Positions 51,363 to 60,428 are shown, counted from the first letter of the stretch. The stretch is 64,000 bases of DNA from Paenibacillus ginsengarvi (GCF_003626695.1 NZ_RBAH01000020.1:62001-126000), one strand, 5' to 3'. Made by a program: numbers and translations. Notes: a model not told the origin generated them from the letters alone.

Positions 51363-53624
51363 TTATTCGCCGGGCTCCTTCCACATCCAAAACTCCGCAT
51401 CCGGCTCCGGCAGCCCTAGCGCCGTCACTTCGGCTCTCGCCTCGTCGCTGTAAGGCCAGCCCCATTTGGCGAAAAATGTCAGTAAACAGTTGCCGCTCAC
51501 TTTGCTCATCATGACGACCAGACGGTCGAGCTTCTGCTGGTCGGTGCGCGGAATATCGTGCTCGGGCAGCTCGCGGTAAGCGATATGCAGCCTCGTGTAA
51601 AAATCGATGCCGTACTTCAGCTGCAGCTGCCGTATCATGACGAGCCGTTCGAAAAAGCCGATATCGCCGAAATGTTTGTCCGGCTTCCCGCTGCTTACGA
51701 ACTCGAGCGCGTTGTCGTAGTGCGTCCGGCCTTCCTTGTCTGTAGTAAACAGCCGGGACCGGTTGCCGTAATGATCCTGCATATGGAGCGAATGCAGATT
51801 GACGGTCACCTCGACGATCAGCCCCCAAAACCACGGAACCTGCTGGTAATTGTGGCCGAGCTCGTGCCAAAAGCCCCAGCCGCTTTTGACGTCGCGCACT
51901 TTGGCGAAATCGGTCGCGTCCCGGCCGGCAGGCTCGATCGGGATCATGATCGGATAGCCGGCATGCATGTATCCGGCGCTAATTTGCCGGTCGGCGACGA
52001 TCCGGTGCGGCCGGTTCGGGCTCCGGTGCGGCAGCGGCTTATCCGGCGAGACGCCGATCAGTTCGTCGAACTTGCCGATCATGGCGTCCCAATCGGCCAT
52101 AAGCTGCCTCGGGTTTTCGAGCTCGCGCACGCAGTCCGAAGGTATCGTCAAAATGATGCGCGTGCCTTGCAGCTCGGCTACCGGAGCGGGAGCGCTTCGC
52201 AGCGAACGGGTCCACTCCTCGTCGCTCGTTTGCCCTAAGACGAAATAAGGGGCTCGCACGGCGCCGCTCACCGTTACGGTTGCGACCGTCCCCGGCTTCG
52301 GCCGGGTCGGAATGAAGTAAACGAGTCCGCCGTACGGGCTGCTCAGCTTGTTCAGTCCCGGCGACAGCTTTTGGCGAAGCGCGACGAGCGGCGCGCGGTC
52401 CCACTTGGACAGATGGAACAGCGTATCGGTGTGCGAGCCGATCTGCACGTCCAAATCGTCCGCGCCTTCCGGAACGTCGATGGTGATCGGCTGTCCGGCT
52501 GGTGCATACAGCCCCGTGCTTTGCCAGTTTCCCGGGGCGTACAGCGTGCGCAAGTAGCCGAGGTCGTCGTAGCCGAAATCGACCAGAACGCGCCAGTTTC
52601 GGATGACGTCCGCGCTTTCCGCGACTTTGCCGGGAAATAAATCGGCATAGGGAGATTTGCCCCCGTCCTCGGCGAGACTGGCCATCTTAAACCGGCGCAC
52701 GAGCAGCGCGCCGGTGTACGGCATGGAGGACCGGTCGAGCGGCAGCGGGACGTCGGCCAGGCCTTGTTCGTCTTCCCGAATACATCCGTATAGCCCGCTT
52801 GCATCCGTCAACGATTCGATCGTGCGGCTTAGCACGGCCATGACGGCTTCGGTTTTTTGCTTGACGTTCGCATCGGCCGGTCCGATTGGAATGTCTTCGA
52901 TGGAGAGAGTGCCGGCTTCGACCGATCTCGCTTTTTCGAGCAGGCATAAAGCGTGCGCGTGAGCCGCCCTTTCCGCGGTAAGCCGCGGCAGCGGATCGCC
53001 GCCGCTCCAGACGGCTACATTGCCGAGCAGGCCGAGTCCGGCTTTGTTCAGCAACCTTTGCAGCGGATAGTCGCTTAATCGGAGCGGACGGCCGATAACG
53101 GACGGCTTCTCCTCGAGCTCCCAGCCTTTGACGGCGACAATGGCGGCCCCGCCGCTCTTGATGTAATCTTCGACGAACGGAATGTCGGTATCGCGGAGCG
53201 ATTCGTCAAGCCAGGCGATCGGGTATGTCCGCGGGTCCGGGCGCTCTTCCGCCCAGTCGGCGATCCGGACGAGGCTCCAGCTTGAGGAGGATTCGGCTTC
53301 GCGCGAAGAAGGCGTTAAGATGTCAATTTGTCCGGTTAAAGTAGAGCTGCTGTCCTGCAACAGCCATTCCACCAGGTTGCGCATAAACGGCTGCATTCCG
53401 TCCGCATCCTGGGACAGGTCGAAGTAGCTTTCGTGTCCGGCGGCGACGATGCGTCCTTCTCCGTAACGGGCAGCCGCTATAAACGGGGTGGAGCGGCCGG
53501 CCGCAACCGGAAACGCTTCTTCGCCGACGGCGGTAACGCCGCCGGTTTCGGCAAACGTCGGAATGCCGGTAAGCTCCCGGTAAAAGAAGGATAATTCGGC
53601 GTCCAGTTTATTCATAAATCGCAT
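51363..53624 (-). CDS. M60-like metalloprotease without signal peptide (paralogue of the downstream gene)
   Basis: A 753-residue protein aligned with the first two-thirds of the next gene product throughout (for example FYRELTGIPTFAETGG versus FYKDLAGIPTYSSSNSGG). The zinc motif is HELGH at about 586-590 with Glu in LIVEVTVNLHS. It has no signal peptide, no membrane helix and no Ig-like tail, beginning MRFMNKLDAELSFFYREL directly at the domain. RBS AAAGGAG ten bases upstream. Either it stays inside the cell, is released otherwise, or lost its signal. It is the first gene of the pair, behind LacI-type palindromes. Confidence 0.85.
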   Translation of the reverse strand: MRFMNKLDAELSFFYRELTGIPTFAETGGVTAVGEEAFPVAAGRSTPFIAAARYGEGRIVAAGHESYFDLSQDADGMQPFMRNLVEWLLQDSSSTLTGQIDILTPSSREAESSSSWSLVRIADWAEERPDPRTYPIAWLDESLRDTDIPFVEDYIKSGGAAIVAVKGWELEEKPSVIGRPLRLSDYPLQRLLNKAGLGLLGNVAVWSGGDPLPRLTAERAAHAHALCLLEKARSVEAGTLSIEDIPIGPADANVKQKTEAVMAVLSRTIESLTDASGLYGCIREDEQGLADVPLPLDRSSMPYTGALLVRRFKMASLAEDGGKSPYADLFPGKVAESADVIRNWRVLVDFGYDDLGYLRTLYAPGNWQSTGLYAPAGQPITIDVPEGADDLDVQIGSHTDTLFHLSKWDRAPLVALRQKLSPGLNKLSSPYGGLVYFIPTRPKPGTVATVTVSGAVRAPYFVLGQTSDEEWTRSLRSAPAPVAELQGTRIILTIPSDCVRELENPRQLMADWDAMIGKFDELIGVSPDKPLPHRSPNRPHRIVADRQISAGYMHAGYPIMIPIEPAGRDATDFAKVRDVKSGWGFWHELGHNYQQVPWFWGLIVEVTVNLHSLHMQDHYGNRSRLFTTDKEGRTHYDNALEFVSSGKPDKHFGDIGFFERLVMIRQLQLKYGIDFYTRLHIAYRELPEHDIPRTDQQKLDRLVVMMSKVSGNCLLTFFAKWGWPYSDEARAEVTALGLPEPDAEFWMWKEPGE

Positions 53625-53650
53625 TGTCCTACAACTCCTTTATCGATTGA

Positions 53651-53664
53651 TTGAAACGTTTCAA
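53651..53664. promoter_or_regulatory. LacI-family operator 1 of the M60 protease genes
   Basis: TTGAAACGTTTCAA, a perfect 14-bp palindrome with central CG, typical of LacI/GalR-family sites, 27 bp before the protease ATG. It differs from the CcpA consensus at two positions in each half, so a dedicated LacI protein is more likely. Confidence 0.65.
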
Positions 53665-53779
53665 TGAAGGTTAAAAAATTTAAAACGCTTACAAAATGTG
53701 ATTTCGAACTTCCATACCTTGATTGCCATTTGGCGAATAGGCGGGTGTATCTTGATTGTTGAAGCCTCGGACACTATTG

Positions 53780-53793
53780 TTGAAACGTTTCAA
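53780..53793. promoter_or_regulatory. LacI-family operator 2 of the M60 protease genes
   Basis: An identical TTGAAACGTTTCAA 129 bp from operator 1, a spacing suited to DNA looping. A third site, TTGAAACGCTACAA (54059-54072), keeps 12 of 14 bases. Confidence 0.65.
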
Positions 53794-53980
53794 TCTTAAA
53801 CTTTAATTGAGTAATTGTCAATATTATACATGGCAAAAAAGAGCATCCGGCTCCAAGGTCGATTGCCTTGATTATTAATCGAATCATTCTTTGTCCGGCT
53901 TGAACGGGTGCGCGTTTGGAGACGACAGCGGAGCTCGAGCGTTAGCAGCAACTGTGCACTCTTTAACTGGGTTAACAATC

Positions 53981-54028
53981 AAACTCAAGAAACGGCGTAT
54001 TGGCAGTCGCTGCGGTCTTGAGTTTTTT
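53981..54028 (+). terminator. Orphan terminator upstream of the SDR gene
   Basis: AAACTCAAGA pairs perfectly with TCTTGAGTTT across a 26-nt loop, followed by TTTATTTT. No gene ends before it on the + strand. Confidence 0.6.
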
Positions 54029-54079
54029 ATTTTGCCCTCGGGGCTTTGCCATACAGGGTTGAAACGCTACAAAATAGAG

Positions 54080-54119
54080 GATATAATTTATATATTATAT
54101 ATAATATATAAATTATATC
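54080..54119. repeat. Perfect 40-bp AT palindrome
   Basis: The 40 bases are identical to their own reverse complement; all but the terminal G and C are A or T. Centre at 54099/54100. It could extrude as a cruciform and lies 80 bp before the SDR gene. Confidence 0.8.
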
Positions 54120-54199
54120 TTGGCTGGAGCGGACAGCGAGAGCGCCAACGGGTGCTACCGAATCGACTGCGCCATTGATAACTTCGGGAGGAAGCAGAC

Positions 54200-54973
54200 A
54201 TGAGATTGCAGGATCAAGTATGTATCATTACGGGGGCCGGTTCCGGCATCGGACAAACCACGGCGATTCTGTTCGCGGCGGAAGGAGCTTCCGTTATCGT
54301 GAACGATCTGGACGAAGCGAAGGGGGAGGAGACGGTCCGCCAGATCGAGGCGAACGGCGGGACGGCGCTGTTCATTCGAGCGGACGTAACGAAGCCGGAC
54401 GAGGTAAAGGCGATGACCGAGCAGTCGATTGCCCGTTTCGGGCGGATCGACGTTTTGTTTAACAATGCCGGTATTAGCGGAGTCGGGATGCTGCACGAGA
54501 TTGAGCCGGACTTCTGGGACCGGATCATGAGCATCAATATCAAAGGCGTTTACTTGCCGAGCAAGTACGTGATCCCGCACATGATGGAGCGCAGAAAGGG
54601 CGTTGTCATCCAGATGTCGTCCTGCGTTGCGGAGATCGGCCTGGCAAGAAGAGCGTCTTACGCCGCAACGAAAGGAGCGGTGCTGGCGCTGACCAAATCG
54701 ATGCAGGTGGACTATGCCCCCTATGGCATACGGGTGAACGCGCTGCTGCCTGGAACGATTTTGACTCCGTTTGTAGAGGGGTATTTGCGTCAGTCGTATG
54801 ACGATCCGGCTGCCGGACTGGATTCGATCCGGGGGCGCCAACTGAGCGAGGAGCTCGGCCGGCCGGAAGATGTGGCCCGGGCGGCGCTGTTTTTGGCGTC
54901 GGACGATTCGAAGTTCATGATGGGCTCTCCGCTGTATATCGACGGCGGCGTCGTGTTCGGCAAAAACGCCTGA
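54200..54973 (+). CDS. Short-chain dehydrogenase/reductase
   Basis: A 257-residue classical SDR. NAD(P)-binding TGAGSGIG (11-18) with Asp37 (NDLDEA) after strand 2 favouring NAD, NNAG (88-91), catalytic Ser140/141, Tyr154 and Lys158 (YAATK), and C-terminal GSPLYIDGG. ATG after GGGAGGAAG. It stands alone and is probably an oxidoreductase for a sugar or polyol; the substrate is unknown. Confidence 0.93.
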   Translation: MRLQDQVCIITGAGSGIGQTTAILFAAEGASVIVNDLDEAKGEETVRQIEANGGTALFIRADVTKPDEVKAMTEQSIARFGRIDVLFNNAGISGVGMLHEIEPDFWDRIMSINIKGVYLPSKYVIPHMMERRKGVVIQMSSCVAEIGLARRASYAATKGAVLALTKSMQVDYAPYGIRVNALLPGTILTPFVEGYLRQSYDDPAAGLDSIRGRQLSEELGRPEDVARAALFLASDDSKFMMGSPLYIDGGVVFGKNA

Positions 54974-54999
54974 TTTCGCAATAGCTCCACGGGACCTAT

Positions 55000-55038
55000 C
55001 GCAAAACAAGCCCGTCCGGCAGTTTTCACCGGGCGGGC
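55000..55038 (-). terminator. Terminator of the polysaccharide deacetylase gene
   Basis: On the - strand GCCCGCCCGG pairs with CCGGACGGGC (one G-U) around a GTGAAAACTG-type loop, followed by TTGTTTTG. It lies about 60 bases after the stop. Confidence 0.65.
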
Positions 55039-55098
55039 GCCAATCCTGGCAGTAGGCAGATAGCCTTGTATGTTTTGCTTATCCGGCGCTGCGCGCAT

Positions 55099-56013
55099 CT
55101 AGCTGCGCTGTCCGTCTACAAGCTCCGGAACGGTAACGAACGAATAACCTTCCCCTTTTAAAAAGTCGATCATTCGCGGCAGCACCTCCACGGTATTATC
55201 CAGCTTGCCGTTTTTGCCGCCGAAGCTGTGCATCAGAATGATGCCGTCCGGCTTCGTATGCTTCTTGATATTGTCCATGATCTCATTCGGAGGCGTACCG
55301 GCCCAGTCGCGCGTATCTACCGTCCAGCCGATCAGATGGCGCTGGGAGGTGGCGACCGCCTTTTTCACGTTGTCGTCGGCCGCTCCATACGGAGCGCGGA
55401 ACAGATCGGGCACGGAACCGAGCCTTTTGCGGATCGCTTCGTCCGTCTTGCCGATTTCCTCGCCGATCTGCTCCGGGGTCCGTTTCGTCAAATTCGCATG
55501 ATCCCAGGAGTGATTGCCGATGGCGTGGCCTTCCTTGACGATTCGCTCCAGCATATCCCCATACTTGTTCACTTGAACGCCGACGACGAAAAAGGTCGCT
55601 TTCACATCGCATTTTTTCAGCTCGTCGAGAATGAGCGGCGTATACTTGGCATCCGGCCCATCGTCGAACGTCAGCGCAACACGCTTCAGCTTCTTCGGTT
55701 TTTCTGCAGAAAGCGCGCCCGCTTCCTCGGGCTTCGCTTGGCGCGCCGGGGCATTCGCCTCCGGTTTGACGCCAGCCGCCGCTTCCGTCTTGTTCTCCTG
55801 AACGTTAACGGTAGGCGAAGTCGCAGGTAATGTTTGTTGCGCTGCGACGGGCACAGTTGGAACGGAGGACGCCTGCGCTTGCACGCTGCCCTCGTTCGCG
55901 AGCACATACCCTTCGTCACCCCGGATGAAGGCGGTCTCGCGCGCGTAGCCGGTAAACAGGACCAGCATAACCCCGCTAATAAAGAATAGCTTCAAACCCC
56001 TGTGTTTCCCCAT
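55099..56013 (-). CDS. Polysaccharide deacetylase (NodB domain)
   Basis: A 304-residue protein with one N-terminal membrane/signal segment (about 7-24), a Pro/Ala-rich linker (45-105) and a NodB domain. Metal-site residues are the TFDDGPD motif (Asp117, Asp118) and H168-S-W-D-H172; later motifs are LFRAPYGA and ILMHSFGG. It would remove N- or O-acetyl groups from peptidoglycan or another cell-envelope glycan outside the membrane. Divergent from the amidase gene. Confidence 0.93.
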   Translation of the reverse strand: MGKHRGLKLFFISGVMLVLFTGYARETAFIRGDEGYVLANEGSVQAQASSVPTVPVAAQQTLPATSPTVNVQENKTEAAAGVKPEANAPARQAKPEEAGALSAEKPKKLKRVALTFDDGPDAKYTPLILDELKKCDVKATFFVVGVQVNKYGDMLERIVKEGHAIGNHSWDHANLTKRTPEQIGEEIGKTDEAIRKRLGSVPDLFRAPYGAADDNVKKAVATSQRHLIGWTVDTRDWAGTPPNEIMDNIKKHTKPDGIILMHSFGGKNGKLDNTVEVLPRMIDFLKGEGYSFVTVPELVDGQRS

Positions 56014-56235
56014 ATCCTATAATCCTCTCTCTATCGACCCTGCGGATCTATTACTATATTAGACGTATGACGGGTTCGCAGGTTTTGCATTTTTCGAGCC
56101 TGTTCAACATTTTTTTTGTGGTATGTTTGGGGGAAAAAGGTACTGTCGGCATTTGTAACTCTTTATCGGAAATGTTATCTTGAAAATGAAGAGGTTCGCC
56201 CAAAAAACAAATCGATGATCAAGAGGACTATTATT

Positions 56236-57360
56236 ATGAAATCTTTTGCGCGGAACGCGTTAGCGCTGGGAGGCGTCCTGCTGGGCATTTGGCTGTTTCC
56301 GGCGAATGAAGCGAGTGCCGAAACGTATGCGGCGAAAGTAGATGCGGATGTGCTGAACGTTCGCGCCGAACCGGCAAGCCGGGCGAGCGTTATCGGTTCG
56401 CTTACGAAGGGGACGGCCGTTACCGTCTCCGACGAAGCTTACGGATGGGCGCAGGTTAAGCTGGGGAGCAAGACGGGCTGGGTCGCGGCTCAGTATTTGG
56501 TCAAAACTGGCACGGTCAAACAGCAGACGGCAGTGAAAAGCGAGACTGTGGTAAAAACGGCCGCGGTGACCAGTGCATCGGCCGCCAAAGAAGGCGTCGT
56601 TACGGCGGACATGCTATGGATGAGAGAAGGATCGGGGACTGACAGCAAGGAGAAGGAACTGCTGGTGAAAGGAACGCGGCTCGCGATTACGGGCGGCAAG
56701 GACGGCTGGCTTCAGGTGAAAACGCCGGGCGGAGCGGTCGGCTGGGTATCGGAGCGGTATGTGGGCCAGCCCGGCAGCGTCGAGGTGCAGTCGCAGAAGC
56801 CAGCCCAAGGCGGGCTGCGGGACAAGGTGATCGTCATCGATCCCGGTCACGGCGGCGGCGATCCGGGCGTGATCGGTCTTACCCACAAAACCGAGGAGAA
56901 AAAAATTAATCTAAGCACCGCCGAATTGGTTGCGGACGAGCTCCGCCGCGCAGGAGCCAAAGTGATTATGACCCGGAAAAGTGACGGGGAGCAGCCGGAG
57001 CTTTCCGAGAGAGCGGCGGTCAGCAACAAGCAGCAGGCCGATGCGTTTGTCAGCATTCATTACAACGCTTCTCCGAAAAAAGTGTCGGGCACGCTCGTTT
57101 ATTACTATTCCGAGTCGAAGGATCGGACGCTCGCCCGAGCGATCGAGGGGCGTCTTGCGAAGGGGAACGGGCTGCTCAAAAGCAACGGCATCTCGTTCGG
57201 CGATTACCATGTACTGCGCGAAAACAAGCAGCCCGCCGTGCTGCTGGAGCTAGGATTTCTCACCGACTCTCGAGACGAGGCGACTGTTCGCAAGGACGAC
57301 TACCAGCGGAAAGCGGCCGCCGCCATCGCGGCCGGGCTTGCGGATTATTTCGGCGATTGA
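56236..57360 (+). CDS. N-acetylmuramoyl-L-alanine amidase with two SH3 domains
   Basis: A 374-residue exported cell-wall hydrolase. The signal peptide ends near ANEASAE (about 27). Two bacterial SH3 domains follow (about 30-85: VLNVRAEPASRASVIGSL; about 115-175: LWMREGSGTDSKEKELL). The Amidase_3 domain is about 195-372, with zinc ligands in IDPGHGGGDPG (His), the Glu in THKTEEKKINL, and VSIHYNAS (His), and the catalytic Glu in VLLELGFLT. The ATG at 56236 has AAGAGGA upstream. It cuts the glycan-peptide bond. Confidence 0.94.
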   Translation: MKSFARNALALGGVLLGIWLFPANEASAETYAAKVDADVLNVRAEPASRASVIGSLTKGTAVTVSDEAYGWAQVKLGSKTGWVAAQYLVKTGTVKQQTAVKSETVVKTAAVTSASAAKEGVVTADMLWMREGSGTDSKEKELLVKGTRLAITGGKDGWLQVKTPGGAVGWVSERYVGQPGSVEVQSQKPAQGGLRDKVIVIDPGHGGGDPGVIGLTHKTEEKKINLSTAELVADELRRAGAKVIMTRKSDGEQPELSERAAVSNKQQADAFVSIHYNASPKKVSGTLVYYYSESKDRTLARAIEGRLAKGNGLLKSNGISFGDYHVLRENKQPAVLLELGFLTDSRDEATVRKDDYQRKAAAAIAAGLADYFGD

Positions 57361-57393
57361 GGTACACGGACAATCGAAACCAGACTGACACTA

Positions 57394-57433
57394 GGGATCG
57401 CTGCGCGCCGCGCATGTCGATCCCGCTTTTTTT
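57394..57433 (+). terminator. Terminator of the amidase gene
   Basis: GGGATCG pairs with CGATCCC around a GC-rich 17-nt loop, followed by GCTTTTTTT. Confidence 0.85.
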
Positions 57434-57503
57434 GCCGGTAAAGCAGATGGAACAGAAGGATACATGTTACACTGGTGGAAAGAGGAGAGTCGGGAGGGGT
57501 TTC

Positions 57504-57770
57504 ATGAGTAAAAATAAAAAGGCGCTGGAGACGCTGAAACTTCACATCAGTAAGGCAAAAGGCCAGGGACATAATGCGAATGTAGTGCTGCCTCTGGAAA
57601 CGGCGCTGAGCATCCAGCTGTTGCTGCAAATTCAGCATAGCGCCTTGTTGTCGGCCGATGCGCTGGTCGAGACGCTGAAAGCGAATTACGAACAAGAGGA
57701 GTCGCTTGTTCGGATCGACGAGGACTTGATTCGAATCAACGAAATCTTATTGAAGTCTGTGCTGAAATAG
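57504..57770 (+). CDS. Small helical protein of unknown function (88 aa)
   Basis: The ATG at 57504 follows GGGAGGGG. The product is fully helical and charged (KALETLKLHISKAKGQGH, TALSIQLLLQIQHSALLSADALVETLKAN, LVRIDEDLIRINEILL), so probably coiled or a helical bundle; no motif is recognised. A GNAT gene follows 64 bp later on the same strand. Confidence 0.7.
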   Translation: MSKNKKALETLKLHISKAKGQGHNANVVLPLETALSIQLLLQIQHSALLSADALVETLKANYEQEESLVRIDEDLIRINEILLKSVLK

Positions 57771-57834
57771 ATTGCACCGATTCGCGGCGCCGGAAGGTCC
57801 GGCAGTCGCCATTTTTTTGAGCGGGAGGTGTATC

Positions 57835-58365
57835 ATGATCCATATCGAAACACCGAGGCTGCGCTTGCGGGATTGGGAGCAGTCCGATCTGGAGCCATTT
57901 TGCCGCATGAACGCGGATAAGCATGTGATGCGGTATTTTCCGAAAACGTTGTCGCCCGAGGAGACGAAGGCGTTCTACAACGCCATCACAGCCGAATTCC
58001 AGGAATGCGGGTTCGGGTTTTATGCTGTCGAGGTTAAGGAAAGCAGCGAGTTTATCGGATTCATCGGATTTCATCGGCCCGCGTTCGAGGCCGACTTTAC
58101 GCCATGCATCGAGATCGGTTGGCGACTGAAGCAGGAAGCATGGGGGAACGGTTATGCCACGGAAGGGGCGGCGGCCTGCTTACGGCATGGCTTCGCCGAA
58201 CTGGGCTTCGGCGAGGTGTACAGCTTTACGGCGGAGCTGAACGAGCCGTCGCAAAAAGTAATGAAACGTATCGGCATGAGCTTTGTAAAAAGCTTCGAGC
58301 ATCCGAAGGTCGAGAAGGCGAGCCCTTTGTGCCGGCACGTGCTCTTTCGCATCAAGCCTTCGTGA
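57835..58365 (+). CDS. GNAT-family acetyltransferase (RimJ/RimL type)
   Basis: A 176-residue GNAT3-type protein: N-terminal ETPRLRLRDWEQSDLEPF, EIGWRLKQEAWGNGYATEGA (acetyl-CoA loop, in parts) and the NEPSQKVMKRIGMSFV motif typical of ribosomal-protein or small-molecule acetyltransferases. The ATG at 57835 is set by GGGAGGTG. The substrate cannot be read from sequence. Confidence 0.9.
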   Translation: MIHIETPRLRLRDWEQSDLEPFCRMNADKHVMRYFPKTLSPEETKAFYNAITAEFQECGFGFYAVEVKESSEFIGFIGFHRPAFEADFTPCIEIGWRLKQEAWGNGYATEGAAACLRHGFAELGFGEVYSFTAELNEPSQKVMKRIGMSFVKSFEHPKVEKASPLCRHVLFRIKPS

Positions 58366-58398
58366 TCCCCACCGAGTGAGAAGTGTCCTGTGTTTTAA

Positions 58399-58432
58399 AT
58401 AGGCTGCGGCCCTGAAACGGCCGGCAGCCTAT
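58399..58432 (-). terminator. Terminator between the GNAT gene and the toroid-enzyme gene
   Basis: ATAGGCTGCGGCC pairs with GGCC-G-GCAGCCTAT; on the - strand the stem is followed by TTTAAAAC. It closes the sugar-uptake operon. Confidence 0.65.
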
Positions 58433-58460
58433 CTATGCTTGGAGCGCCTGCAGCTCTCCG

Positions 58461-60428
58461 CTATCTGGGGGCGATGCTGCAGTTCCCTCGAGACTTGCCT
58501 GCCTCCTCGGCTTCTTCTTCGAGAAAAGGAAGCTTGGCGGTATCGATGCCGGTAATCGCCAGAAGTGGCTCCTTCGGCACTTTTCCGTTGATCGCGGCCA
58601 TTTTGACCCCTTCGGTCAACGGACTCCAGATGCACTCCAGCTTCGTGTCGTCCCGTTCGTACACGGTGCGCCGCATCGACGTAATCGCGTTTCCATACGC
58701 CCATTCGTCGACGATTCGAACGTTCCGAAACAGCTGCCGAAAGGCGTCGAAGCTGCCGACCTCCGCTTCGCTCCGCACTTCCGCAACGAACCCGTTGCCC
58801 GTGAGCAAGAAGCCGCGCTTCGCAAAATCCCGCGCCGCCCCTTCGTAATTATAGAAGGAAACGGTCAAATAACCGTTGACCTTCTCCACTTTTACGGCCC
58901 GCTCTCTGCCGTGGTTGACGAAAATAAGCGGGAAAAACGCCATGTAGACAGGCCCGTCCTTGACGAATACCGGGCACGGCTCGGCGCTTCCGCCCTCCAG
59001 ATCGTCCAGCCGCCGCTCTCCGAGCCACACTTCTTCGACATAACCGTATCGGGCTGAGAAGAGAAGCGTCAGCTTCAAGCTGGTAACCTGCCTATGCAGC
59101 ACCATCTTCGGCTTGTACAACAGCATCGCCGTCCGATCGTGCTGCATGCCGATTTTTCGCCCTTCGTCCAGAACGGAATCGACCCAATCGTGCCAGTTCA
59201 GTTCCGCATATGGATTCATTTGCCCCGGCTTCTTCTCGTTTACGATGTAATTGGCGTACACGGTCGCCACATCCGCCTGGGAAACGACCTCGCGCCTGCG
59301 CCTATAGAGCAGATGGAACGAATCGGTGAAAACGCCCGTTCGGAATTCGCGGGCGCTGACCCCGAGCGCGTAGTCGGCCGTCATATAGGTCGAGCCGCTG
59401 CTTGATCCGGCCGGCACTTCGTACATATCGTCCGAGACGAAGGGATCGGCCGGCTGCGCATAATCGCCGGACGAGGCATGCTCGGATGTGCCTTGTACGC
59501 GGTAAGGGTACGTTTTGTGCAGTCCGTGCCGGACTAGAGCGGCGGGACAGTGATACGTCGCAAAGAGCAGCCAGCCTACGCTTACTTGCATGAAAGGCAG
59601 GTTGTTATGAATCAGCTCGCCCTGCTTCCCATGTTTCGAGGAAAATAACGTGTTCATCGGATTGATCGCCAGCGTATCGCCAAGAAGCGCATACAGGATA
59701 AAACGCGATTGGTGCGTATGCGCCGTTGAATCGACCTCGTACACCCGCGAATACGGCCCGGCCGTTTGATACGTGGTCGGGTGGTAGCGGCTCCAGACGT
59801 CGACCCACAGCCGCTCCTCGATTTGCAGCGCCATGCGGCGGATGTCCGGCTCCACGCGTAATTCCGCCATTTCCGCGAGGCAATGAATCTGGATGGGCGA
59901 ATAAGTCGGGCTGTTGAACTCGGTTACGAAGCCGCGGCGCGTGAGCAGCTCCCGAAGCTCCTGCATACGGCGGACGCCGAGCCCGTATTCGTCCGGCCGG
60001 CCGAAGTAAAGCGCTCCGGCAAGCAAAGTGTAGCAGCCCATCGTAGGGAAGTTATCGTTGGCGCCGCGAAAATCGAAATCGGGGTGCCTGTACCCGTCGA
60101 GCACGGACAGCACGTAGCCCTCCAGAATTCCGATAGCGCGTTCGTCCAAAAGCATGGTGTAATTCGTCAACAGCTGCATGGCAGCCATCGGCGTAAAATG
60201 GCATTTCGTAAACGTCGATGCGATTATGATACGGTTCGCGGTCGCGATCGCCCTTTCGTCCCCGCTTGCGCAGTAAGACAAGGCGTACCACAAACGTTCT
60301 CTTAGCCCCGGCTCCCGCTGGGCTCCGATCCAGCGGCCCGCTTCGTCGAAATAGTCCAGACTGTACTCCGCCAGCTTGGCGTATAAGTGATGCCGCCTTT
60401 CTTTTTGTCCCGCCAAATCGTAAAACAT
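58461..60428 (-). CDS. Putative alpha/alpha-toroid polysaccharide-degrading enzyme (heparinase-like)
   Basis: A 655-residue protein without a signal peptide. The N-terminal 330 residues look like an alpha/alpha toroid (DNFPTMGCYTLLAGALYFG, YSPIQIHCLAEMAEL, VDSTAHTHQSRFILYALLG, in parts). The rest is beta-rich (DYALGVSAREFRTGVFTDSFHLL, in parts). This architecture is shared by polysaccharide lyases and some glycoside hydrolases; candidate catalytic residues are Asn/Tyr/His in the toroid but I cannot assign a family. It is the last gene of the sugar ABC operon, so it probably degrades the imported oligosaccharide inside the cell. Confidence 0.6.
   Translation of the reverse strand: MFYDLAGQKERRHHLYAKLAEYSLDYFDEAGRWIGAQREPGLRERLWYALSYCASGDERAIATANRIIIASTFTKCHFTPMAAMQLLTNYTMLLDERAIGILEGYVLSVLDGYRHPDFDFRGANDNFPTMGCYTLLAGALYFGRPDEYGLGVRRMQELRELLTRRGFVTEFNSPTYSPIQIHCLAEMAELRVEPDIRRMALQIEERLWVDVWSRYHPTTYQTAGPYSRVYEVDSTAHTHQSRFILYALLGDTLAINPMNTLFSSKHGKQGELIHNNLPFMQVSVGWLLFATYHCPAALVRHGLHKTYPYRVQGTSEHASSGDYAQPADPFVSDDMYEVPAGSSSGSTYMTADYALGVSAREFRTGVFTDSFHLLYRRRREVVSQADVATVYANYIVNEKKPGQMNPYAELNWHDWVDSVLDEGRKIGMQHDRTAMLLYKPKMVLHRQVTSLKLTLLFSARYGYVEEVWLGERRLDDLEGGSAEPCPVFVKDGPVYMAFFPLIFVNHGRERAVKVEKVNGYLTVSFYNYEGAARDFAKRGFLLTGNGFVAEVRSEAEVGSFDAFRQLFRNVRIVDEWAYGNAITSMRRTVYERDDTKLECIWSPLTEGVKMAAINGKVPKEPLLAITGIDTAKLPFLEEEAEEAGKSRGNCSIAPR

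Larger units (their letters stand above)
53625..54199. other. 575-bp spacer with operators, a terminator and a 40-bp palindrome
   Basis: No protein gene is visible. Contents: two perfect LacI-type palindromes (53651, 53780), a third imperfect copy (54059), a terminator without a gene (53981-54028) and a perfect AT palindrome (54080-54119). A small untranslated RNA ending at the terminator is possible. Confidence 0.6.

Noticed and set aside
53651..53793. TTGAAACGTTTCAA palindromes as CcpA cre sites
   Set aside because: The bases at positions 2-3 and the mirrored ones disagree with the cre consensus, so a dedicated LacI-family operator is preferred.
54080..54119. The AT palindrome as a rho-independent terminator
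   Set aside because: It has no GC-rich stem and no following T-tract.
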